From: Lutjanus erythropterus
Taxonomy: Eukaryota > Chordata > Actinopteri > Lutjaniformes > Lutjanidae
Assembly: GCA_020091685.1 (NCBI GenBank)
Contig: CM034597.1
Location: 3,356,646-3,420,645, forward strand
Length of the DNA: 64,000 nucleotides
Direction: 5' to 3'
The notes under the pieces were generated by a model. That model was not told the origin of the DNA. It worked only from the letters and a program-made list of their open reading frames with translations, and searched no databases. A program made the position numbers and the translations under genes. Each line of letters begins with the position of its first letter. Within the stretch, counting starts at the first letter, position 1. This document shows positions 47,832 to 59,800 of this stretch, piece by piece.

Positions 47832-50800
47832 GTGAGTCAAAGTGTTTGCACTCATCCACGTTATAACAGCCTCGCGGCGGCGGATCACTCGACTTAAGTC
47901 TGAGCTACCGTGAATCAAGCTAACAATCTGTCCACATGTCGCTCACAGGGACTCTTTACATGATTACAGTGCTAGACAAATGAGTAACGATGATTCACCC
48001 ACATCAGTTGTAGTAAGTTAATTATGGGTGGCAACTGGCCATTAAAACATGTGGAAACTGATATTGTGTCCACGACCGAATGCACCCGTTGATCAACACA
48101 GATGGCCGTTACGTTCACGTAGTAACTTAGTTGACGTTAATTATACACGATGCAGCATTTCCTCCTCTGTATTCAAACCAACCGCACCGGGGGGATTGAG
48201 CGGGTATTAATGCGCGCCAACCAGTCAATATGAACTATGAGTGTCATGTGTACTCCACTCGATGGACTGCTTTATCCTGAAGTACTGCAACATATCTCAG
48301 TAACGTTACACTAGAGCTCCAGATCATTTTAGTTTGTGCTGTTTACTGCCGCCCTAAAGTCTGTTTTGATAGTAAGCGTGCTGGGCAGTGTTGCCACATT
48401 GGTTTGATGTTTTGCAGTCCACAAACTGCTCAAAATCGGCCCAAATCGACGAGAAAACCCAAATATTGTCTGCAATAAATAATACAAATGTATTCATAAA
48501 CTACTGCAATAGTATTGTGCTTCAGTAAGTTTTTCAAAATGACAAATTAAGAAAACAAGCGTTCACAAGTGGGCTAGAGTGCAGGTAACTCATCTTGTAC
48601 ACTGTACAAGGGGAGAAAAAGAAACGCATGCAATCCTATGCTATCAAAAGCCAAACAAATAATGATGTTGTAATGTTGCAAATGACTTCTGTTATAATTA
48701 GAGCTGCAATGATTGACTATTGAATTCATTGGCAACAATTTTTTATAATCGACTGATCAGTTTGACTAATTTTTAGTCCAAATTCTTTGATTCTAGTTTC
48801 TCCAGTGTGAATGTTTTTTGGTTTCTTTACTTTTCTCTGACAGTGAACTGAATATCTTTGGGTTGTGAGGAAAACAAAGCATTTGAGGATGTCATCTTAG
48901 GCTTTAGAAAACACCAGTTGACATTATTCACAGTTTTAAAACATACAATTATTAATCAATTAATCGAGAGCATTGTCAACTAATTAATTGACTATGAAAA
49001 CAATCGTTTGTTGCAGCCCTAGTTGTAATGACAATACAGATTTGATAGCCACAGATCTCTCATCAGAATAATCTGAATAAAAAGAATTTCATATCACAGT
49101 TGTACAGAGTGACTGTATATGGTCACATAAGTAAGGAGTACAATTTATGAATATAGTTTTCAATATGCTGTATCTTAATGTATTTAAAAACCAGCCCAGC
49201 TTCTGGTAAAGCAGCCTAAATTCTCCCCACCCACACAAGGTCATTTTATCCCACACAGTGCAACTCAAAACAACCCAAAACAACCCAGCTGGGTGGAACA
49301 CCACCTAATCTGGCAACACAGGTGAAGGATTGTAGAAGTTTATTATCTTACCACAATAAGCAATAAGTTTTTAAGGGGGGTCCCAGACAAACATTGGCAA
49401 ATGGGAAACAGAACAGTGCGTATATAATCAAAAGAAAAGAACAACGATTAACCTTCAAATAAGTAAAAGAACAGTGAAACATTACTAAAATCATTGGCAG
49501 TTTATTTTAAGAAGAGAAATGATGATATAGATATGGATCTTTACTGGTAAATTATTCATATCAGAAGGAGCCTGAAACGTAAAAGTGTTTTTTTTTTTTT
49601 TACCCACTTCCTTAGAAACGAAGGAGGCCATAAACAGGACATAAACAGAGCTTCTTAATGACTAATTTGCCATATCAGGAACACGAGCTTGTGTTGGTCA
49701 GTAAGGATAGCTTAAGTTAAAGCTTTTTAAAAAAGGGATTCCATTGAAATTGACTTAAATCTAGAGGGAGCCTGCTGAGTGCATCAGACATTGTGCAATG
49801 GTGTGTTTTTAAACAAGCCTAGTGTGAATTTGCAGTCTGTTAATACATAACATATAACATCAACGGATAACATCAAACCCTCTCTTGGAAAAAATGTTAA
49901 TGTTGGTTGTCACTTTTAAAATACTAGTTCCTTTAAAATGAAAATGTGCTCAAAACTTAAACTGGGCACAAGCTGTGTTAGTGAAAACTGTCTGAGCTGT
50001 CCATAGTTTCCCAGAAGCTCTTCCCTCTGGTTTTCCAAAGGTTGCGTGAGAGAACGAACGCTAGTTGAAACCTCCTGAGGGGTGTTGTGTGCGTTGGTTG
50101 GGTCACAAGAGTGGGCTAGAAGTTGTAGGGACATGTTATGGCCACAGTCATCTGAGCTATAGAATGTCTGCTGAGAAGTCCAGTGTGTCCACATTCAGGG
50201 TTAACCTCCCCTTGAGAACGTAACATTATTCTTTCAACTAGGTAACTCAGCTATGTTTATTACATGGCTTTGTTAAATAGTTGATTCTGATTGGTCAATC
50301 AAACATTCTAAGGTCTGTTATTTCTGTATAGCAGACCATTGCTATGTATAACAGACCGTTGCTATGTAGAACAGACTGTTGCTATGTAGAACAGACTGTT
50401 GCTATGTAGAGCAGATGGTTGCTATGTATAACAGACCATTGTTTTGAAGAACAGACCGTTGCTATGGAAACAGTTCTGCTCATAGACAATAAAATTTTTG
50501 TAAAATTACTAAAATAATTTTAAAATTAATTATTGTTAATTAATTAAATAAAGCCATAGTCATTTTAAAATTAATATTTTGTGTCACATAAATGTGCCCT
50601 TTTTTGTAAGTAACCATGTAATAGGCAGGATAATTTACAGTGAGCAGGTCATTATTGTGAAATCAATCCCACAGGATGATGCAGGAGTCTTCAGTTGTCC
50701 TGCTCACTGTACATTATCCCTTATGTGCTGTGTGGAGAAATAATACTGAATCAAAACACACAATTTTTAAACAAGTAAACAAGGGCAGCTTGTACCTGCA

Positions 50801-53800
50801 TATTGTGCAGGAGTATTTGCATATAGTCTTATTTTAATGGTCAAATTGTTTTTATCCAGACATTTTTATTTTCATTTTTATTTGGGTGGAAATCTATGAA
50901 AGTAATGTCAGTTCAGTATAGTATAAGAAACACACAATCCCATGTTAAATAAATAGAAAATATGCACTTTTTTCAGGTCCAGAAAATACTTTCACTCTTT
51001 CACTTTCAGCCATCCTTGTAATATTGCCATTATCCCTGTCTGAATCGTTTATCAAGAAAACCATTATGCTGATATATTTTGAATGATACAATATGGCACA
51101 CATCTAGTTCAGACCTAAAACAACCCGAGTCTGTGTTTACTTGTTTCTGGTTAAATATGAGTCAGAAAGGTTGGTTTAATACACACATCCATAAATTTGA
51201 AGATGTAACAGCTGCACAATGGTTTATAATGCTGTGAGAGGGTTGTACAACTCTAAAAAGTTATCATCGATCATTTTGTCTTTCATTGCAACTTACACCA
51301 GAAATGTAACGTGCATTGTGTTGTTGCAAAAGTTAAACCAGGTTCACCTTTTTTGCATGACCCTACATTTTTTCTATTATTGCCGTTGTCTCACATTCAA
51401 ATTAATGTGTGAATGTTGATTATTTTTCATGGAAGGCTGTTGTCTGACTGAACACAGCCATACTTCAGTGCACTGCATGCCAAACCATTCGCATCTTAAG
51501 TCTGCTGAATTGCAATATACATAAAGCATAATCGGTAACTGGACCAACTGGTCTTGATGATGATTATGTCCAACCAAACAAAAAAAAGAGAAAAGTGTGA
51601 GCAAGTACATCATAGTTTTAGTTGAAAAAGTTAAGTTATAATTTGAAAATGCATTACAGTCTTCTGCTTGTGTGAGAATAATAATAATAATAAGTTACTA
51701 ATGTCATGTTTCCAGTGTTGGAGAACATCTGTCTCATGATTCTCTTTCTGTTGAAGGGTGAATCATCTGTCATGATCCACAACTCTGTACTGGTGCAGGT
51801 CTTTAATAATGCAACAGGCTATGGACAGAGTTATTATCTTAGCTACAAGTCCCACCTGTGTGGTGAGTGAGCTGATGACAGACCTCTGAAGCCTTTTCCT
51901 GAAGGACAATTTATGAGCGATTATAGTGTGTAGGCTGTTGTATCCTTTGCCCACAGGAGGAAGTATTATTCTAAAACGGTCAGTCAGATCACTGAGTTAT
52001 CTGATGACCTTTATGATCTGGTGTTATAAAGTATCTTTATAGGCACTGATCTAAGTGATGGTGCTCACCTCGCTATATTCCTTAAATATGAAGTGATAGT
52101 GCTGCTTAATTTGATTGCAGTGTGTGGTAGAACTACAGTCAAAGATGCATTTTAGTGGTTATGCGACACAATGATCTATGCTGGTTTGGTAGGTTAAACT
52201 GGTTGGAATAACCACAGATGGTGCCTTATCAGTGACAGGAAGAAAAACAAGTACAAGGTACTTATCATAAAACACAGGGTTGTATAACGTTGTATAAGGT
52301 GCAACTCACGAGGAGAGGATAAATGAAGTAGTAGTGGATACTTGTGTATCTCTTGCCAGGTGGCAGCAGGGTGAACAAGATGTGGCTGGGGTAGGTGTTG
52401 ACTTTTGGTATCCTTATGACCCCCCCCCCCCCCATTGTCACTGATGCTAAGTAGATGGGTACCAGTGTTTGGCTGCACAATTGACTGCAGTTGCAATAAA
52501 ATCACAATATGGGCAAGTGCAATGTGCAAATTGAAGAACCTATTTGATTTTTTTTTTTTAAAGAGAGAAACAGCATAATAATGAGGTCCTGTGGTGCTGC
52601 AGAGATGACCTGGCTTAAAAATCTGGTCCTCCAGGAAAAAAAATGTTTGTTTTGTACAGAACTCAATGAATTCACATTATCATGATTTTGATATATATGT
52701 GTTAAAGTTCTTAAGTACTGTGAAGTGGAGAACTTGTGAATGGTTGAACAAGTTCATCTCCACACCATGAGAATGTCCCCCTGCAAGCAAATATGGCTCA
52801 TGTGGTTCAGCAGAGACACTGCTGGGTGAGAACACTAAGCAAAAATCGGGCAAATGTGTTAAAATGACCTTATGTAGTTGGTTTATTGTTGAAAATGACA
52901 CTGGGAATTTAATCAGATTACCCAAATCTCCTGAAATCCCTTGGAATTAGCTGGACAGTTAAACAAGGCAACAGAGTAGTCTGCGGGCATTCAAATGTAA
53001 ACTGAAATCTGGACATCAGAACACTTCATTAGCTGACTGTATTTACTGCATAAATATTATAGAATTAAATATGCCTTGTGGTTTCATGTGTATTTTAATT
53101 TAAAGCCTCTGGAAACCCAAATCCACTATAGCCTTCTATCCATGTAATTTAGTCTTATGTACATAATAGTAAGCACATAAATAGCATTAGAAATCAGATT
53201 TAATCCAAATTTGAATCATTGTCATCTAAGATTTTGTGCACTTTCCTGTCTTGGATTTGAATCATTGTGGATTCTTAATGAGAAACCAAACTTTTCCATT
53301 ATTTGTTTGTCTACTTCTCTTTTGACATATTAATTTCCTCTTGGGGACAAAAATGTATTTGTCCTTCCCTTCATTGATTCAAAGTGGATTATCCTGGTGA
53401 AATGTAATAGATTGAGATAAGAGTCAGAATTTACTGCATCTCTCTTTTTTTTTTTACCACATTTTTAAAACAAATTTAGAACTGTGCACAGCAGTTCCAG
53501 GATGTCGCATCTCAAAACACTACCTGCAAATTCAACCCACAACAGTCTTTTTCCACCTAGCCATGTGTAATGAATGTGTGTGTCTCTTTCTCTTTAGGTG
53601 ACCGGCCTGAAGGCTCTGTACGAGGCAGAGTTAGCTGATGCTCGACGGGTTTTGGATGAAACTGCTAAAGAGAGAGCCAGGCTCCAGATAGACCTTGGCA
53701 AGGCTCAGGCTGATCTTGACGAGGTCACGCGCAGGTAATTTGATGCAATAACCTAATTATCACACTTATTGTTTGGGGTCAGATTAATCTGGGGACCAAG

Positions 53801-56800
53801 TAAGCATTTTAAGGGCAGGATCAATTTGAAACTTTAACTGTCTTCTCCTTCCTCTGTCCTTGTGTTCCAGTGCCAAGAAGAAGGATAGTGATCTTGCTGC
53901 AGCGATGGCCAGGGCCAGCAGTTTGGAAGGCCAGCTGAACAAGAGTGAAGCAGCTCTGTCTACAGCTCTCAGCCAGAACGCTGCTCTGACTTCTGAGTTG
54001 GCTGATGTCAATAGCTTGCTGGCTAAGGTGTGTACTGAGAGGTGTTCTGTTCAGAAAACTAGAAAGTGATGAATAGTCTGGAGGTTGAGATTGGTTTTAA
54101 TAAAATGTGGTGTTTCGGTACCCTTCAGAGAGGCTAAAATCAAATCAAACCACTCCTTGGAGCATCTTTCTCAACCGGAATGTATGTTGGTCCTAAGTGG
54201 TGTTCACCCCAGGAATCTTCTTACTAATTCAATAACTGACCACCCCAGGCAAACTGATCTGCACAGACACGCATTTCCCTGGAAGAAGCATAACTAATGA
54301 AACACAATTGTACATTTGTGTTGATTTATGTATTTGTCAGAACAAGTTTGAAATTTGTCCTGCATCATAGCAGCTCCTTTTGAGGCGAGACAAATTTCAG
54401 ACTTGTTCTGACAATAAAACAATTAGTTTGATTGTCAAGACAGAAATGGACACCCGTCATTCTAGACAGAGTTGCTAGAAAGTTAAAATTTTAGCTGTTA
54501 GATTGCTACTATTGTGAGATAATACAGGGGTAGTTCCACAGGGCAGTGTGAAAGTATTCTCTATAAAACTGTAGCAAAAGCATTTTTAATCTATCATAGC
54601 TCAGAGGTGCAAAATAGGCTCCTGATTTCAATATGTAGGTATGACATGCCAAAATTGTCAGGTGCTGCAGCGCTGCAGAAATTATGTAATTTGATAGTCC
54701 ACATGATGAAAAAGGTTATGACACCCAGCGTAAAGAAGTGGTGTGTCTTCAAGCGCCACCCAGAGAACAGTAACAAACCAAATTGAGGAGTAGTAGTTCA
54801 GAGTAATGCAGGGTTCTTACAGGTGCTGGAAAATGCTTGAATTTTAATGCAGTGTTTTCAAGGTTTGAAAAGTGCTTGGGTTTAGGAAAAAGTGCTTGAA
54901 ACTGCTTGAAATTGTAACAACAGGTGAAATCAGAGAATTTAGATATTTTTGTCTTAAAAAAGAACTCAAAATGATTAATCAATTAATTAATCCTGTCACA
55001 GTCTTGTCACTAGAAAAATAGCTCCAATTGTGTGGAACACATACTTGTAAATCCTCAAATGTCACAACCCAAAAATATTCAGTTTACTGTCAGAGAGCAG
55101 TAAAGAAACCAGAAAATATTCACATTTGAGAAACTGAAATCAGAGTTTTGACTTCAACTTTTTAAAAATTACTCACATCAGCTAATCAGTTATCAAAGTT
55201 GGCAATTAATGTGATGATCGATCATTCTGTAGAGTTGTCATGAAACATTATTTTGGTTGTTTATATCACAGTAACATCTGATTTAAATATTTTGAGCATG
55301 TGTGTGTGTAAACAAATCATTTACCACCGCTGTAAGGTGCTGGAAAAGCTTGAAAATGTTTGAAAGGTGCTTGAATTTGACTTTAATAAAGGTGCACAAA
55401 CCATACATTTAAAAAACAAACCCAAAGAGAGGACTGTTAGCCAGACATGTCAATGTTTTCTGCCACAGCTTGTCCATGTTGGGTCAGTCAGTTAATCTTG
55501 TGTTGAGCTGCCTATGTGCTAATGTTTCTCATGGTGTGTTGATGTATAGGCAGAGGACAGCCATGCTGTTGCTAAGCGCCAGCTGGAGGCAGAGACACTG
55601 ATGCGTGTAGACTTGGAGAACCGCTGTCAATCACTGAGTGAAGAGCTGGAATTCAGGAAGAGCATGTTTGAAGAGGTAAGCAGTGTGTATGAAAGGAGAT
55701 GACGTGTGTGTAGGACTGCCACAAATCATTATTGCGGTGTTCAACTAATCAACCAGTCCCCAACTAAGTTTTTTTTTTGTTTTTTTGTTTTTTTGTTTTT
55801 TTTTTTCCAGCTGAATAAGTTTTTGCTGTCTAATACACATGCTTAACAATTCATTACTTGTTTTTTGTTGTTGTTCAGTGTATCACTAAATTCCTGTGTC
55901 AGTTTAACCAGTAAGACTTGCATTTTAATGCTTTTCGTCATCATCTGTGGTGTCAAAATATTCAAATTTTACAGTCAGAGAAAGTAAAAATGTTCCTGTA
56001 GTTCAGTTAAAAAATCAACAGATCTACGGAGCTTCCATCTGTTTTATTCTGTTTTTGTAATGCACACTGACTGACAAAGGGAAAGAAACGAATGTTCAAC
56101 TGGAAGAATCTCAATCAACTGAGGGCTCTTCAACTGATGAATCTTCAACTTTTAGAGGGCAGCCCTAAAGCAGTTACTTTTCTAATTAATAGTGTAGAAA
56201 ATAATGAGTAATTCCCTCTTGAGGTAGCCAAAGAGACAAAAGGATCAATAACTGCTCGGTTTGTGTGGTTAAAACCAGCCCAATCAATGGCAGCCCAAAC
56301 CAGCCCAATGGGCAATTAAAGTGGCACTGGCCAAAAGTTAAAAAAAAAAAAAAAAAGAAAGAAAAGAACAGTTACATACTGCTGTTGATTAACTATTGTT
56401 ATATTCAGGATAGTATTTACTAATAGCCACATCTGCATCCAAAGCAGAAGAATTGTTTTAAAAGATCAAACATGTGACATGTCTGTGGCATTGAGAACTT
56501 CTCTCATCTTTCTCCTGGTGTTCAGGAGGTGCGTGAGTCTCGCCGTCGACAGGAGCAGAGGATAGTGGAGGTGGACTCTGGAGTCAGACAGGACTATGAG
56601 TTCAAACTGGCACAAGCCTTGCAGGTATGTTAAGGGATGAGTTTACAGCAGCTGTCATGTCTGTGATAGGGCTGGGTGATAGAAACAATATATATATGAC
56701 TATAAAATAACATCAGTGAAAAGAATGTAAATATGTGGTTGATATGAATATATGAACGGTTGATTGCTTGACCAGAACAACATTCAGTCAGAAATGCAAA

Positions 56801-59800
56801 GCAATGAATGTCATCAGTGACGGTCTCATTGCAAAATAGGTGATGCTTTTCACCAGTGTTGCTGCTGTGTGCTTTACTATGTAACAGTACTACACTGTGG
56901 CTATGACCAGCTTATTGCACGTCCACATTACCACAAAATATGATCATGTTTGATTGGACCAGTAAACACATTCACTCACAATATGACAACAATCCATTCA
57001 ACAGTGTTTGCAACTCCTAGAAAGGTTTAAATCTATTCAGTTTAATTTAACAAACACTGGTCTGTAAAACGTATTCAGTTGTCATGAACTTTTCTAGGTC
57101 TCTATTTAAATAAAAAACATTTCATCCTATTTTTTGCATTTTTCACAGAATTATTTGATGGTTGTGAGCGAAAATTAATAGTTTACAAAGTTTCCTTTAG
57201 GATTAGCATTAATCAGGTTTGTGTGATCCCACCAGGACCTGAGGAAGCAACATGATGAGCAAGTCTCTCTTTACAAGGAAGAACTGGAGCAAACCTTCAA
57301 GGCCAAGGTGAGACACAAATAAGTTTTCCTTTTGTCTTTAGTTGTGTTGTCCAGTGTCCTCCAGTTCCAATTTTTCCCCATGGAAGTCAGCTGTCCTCAG
57401 GCTGAGAAGCAGCCGATTCAGCTTCATGCTGCTGGAAGACGCACAGAGAACCTTTCTCACACAAACTCTGTCTCCCTCTAGTTGGACAATGCCAAGGTGT
57501 CCTCCGAGAATAATGACAAGGCGATGCTCACAGCCAGGGAGGAGCTGCAGGAGTCCCGTATGAGAATTGAGAGCCTTGGATATCAGCTGAACGCCCTGCA
57601 GAAACAGGTACTGCTCACTCATAACTCATTTCAGCTGCATGAATTGTAACGCCAGTCAGCTAACCGACAGTTATTCTGGTTGGGTGTGTGTGTTTGTAGG
57701 TGGCTGCCTCTGAGGATCGCATCAGAGAGCTGGAGGAAATTCTGTCAGCAGAGAGAGACAAGCACCGCCGCGCCATTGAAGGAAAAGAACAAGAGATGAG
57801 TGAGCTGAGAGAGAGGATGAATGCTCAGCTCAGTGAATACCAGGAGCTGCTGGACGTCAAGCTCGCCTTAGATATGGAGATCAATGCATACAGGAAGCTG
57901 CTGGAGGGAGAGGAGCACAGGTACAACACACACACACACACATATGGGCCTGGAATACATGCTACTGCAGAGTCAAACAGCTGAATGTTGTAAATGAAAG
58001 TCGGATCAAGGCTGGATCATTTCTTTTTGAATAGCGGCTGTTGTCAGTTTGTCATTTGAAGGGTAGGAGATGACTGTGACTCTGTGCTGACCTCAGACCC
58101 TGCTGTGACATGGCGTGGTGGTTAACCATAACCTGGTGTGCTTCTTTCAGACTGAAGCTGTCCCCCAGCCCCCCTCGCGTCACCGTTTCCAGGTTAACAG
58201 GATCTTCCTCCTCCCGCTCCTCCAAGAGGAAGAGAGTGGAGGCTAAGGACGTCTCAGAGGTGGAGAGAGGAGAGGGCCAGCTGCTGGTGTCGGAGGAGGC
58301 CACAGCCAGCGGAGCGGTCACCATCTCACCCACTGACATGGACGGAAACGCAGTCACACTGACCAATGATACTGAGCAGGTCTGTAAGACTGGACCAAGG
58401 CTGGAAATGCCACATTTCTAGTCTATACAAGTCATAACTCATGAGATAAAAAGTTAAAACTATTATATAATCACAACTTTTATCTCATAATTTCAACTTT
58501 TTGCATAAATCAGACCTTTTATCTCAAATTCTGACTTTTTTCGGCTTTTCCTCATAATGTCGTCTTTTTATCATAATTCTGACTATCTTGTATTTTTGAC
58601 TTTATCTCAAATTCTGACTCTATCTCATAAAAAACGTGCTTCCATAAAACACTGATTATAAGTTCAGTGAAATGTGTGTATGAGGATCAGTGGTTTTGGT
58701 GTTAAAAGATTCTTTACTTTTTCGTTCCACCGTCTTCTGTTTTGTAGGACCAGCCTTTGGGCAACTGGAGGTTGAAGAGACAGGTTGACGATGGGGAGGA
58801 GGTTGTCTACAAGTTCTCCCCAAAGTTTGTCCTCAAGGCTGGACAGTCAGTCACGGTGAGTAAAATTAAGTAGAAGACAGTGTGTGTGTCCTGTTTTCAG
58901 TATCAAGGGGACTTGCTTTTCTTCAAGGGTTTCATGAAGATTCTTATTTTATTAAATATGCTTTGCGTGTATCATTTTTTAAAAAAAATCCAAGCTTAAA
59001 GGTTCAGTTCCTCCAAAACTTGCACAAAATATTTCTTCACTCCTAATCCAATTGGAAATGAAATAGTGCCACTGATCAAAGTAAACTGAGTAAACTGAGA
59101 CTTACCCTGCTGACTGTGGGGGTCAGTAAATATACATAGAAGCAAATTCACTCTGTGTACAGCCCCGATTCCAAAAAAGTTGGGATGCTGCGTAAAACAA
59201 ATGAAAAAGAATGTGATAATTTGCAAATCCTTTTTTTAAACATACTCTATACTCAGTTGGAAACTATAAAAAAACATTTAATGTGTTACCTTGTTAACAT
59301 CACTGATTTTTGTAAATATATATTTATTCTGAATTTCATGCAGCAGCATATTTTAAACAAGATGGGACGGGGACTGGGAAAGTTGTGGAATGTGTTTGTC
59401 ATTTTAATGTAAACTGTGTGGTTTGAAAGTCACAGTGTGAAGTAGCAAAATGTGGCAGTAGTGTATTATTGATTAATATTTGATCTATCCAGAGTAACAG
59501 TGTTTGTAACGGATGCTGATTGACAACCTGTCCGGTGCTGTGTGTTCAGGTGTGGTCTGCTGATGCTGGCGTGGCCCACAGTCCGCCCTCTGACTTGTTG
59601 TGGAAGAGCCAGGCTTCCTGGGGCACAGGAAATGACATAGTCACTGCTTTGTTCAACGCTGATGGCGAGGTAAACACATCAACACGTGACTCATTCTAAA
59701 TTTAAATGTGCTTGATTGGTTGCAGACCTGCATGTTATATTCGTCTGGTGTGTTGTTCTTGTTGAGGCCACTTGAGCTCCACAGTTTGCTGTTTGTGTTG

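Noticed and set aside
47484-47918. 144-codon minus-strand open frame
   Set aside because: Antisense of lmnb2 exon 1, whose GC-rich coding sequence leaves few stops on the other strand.
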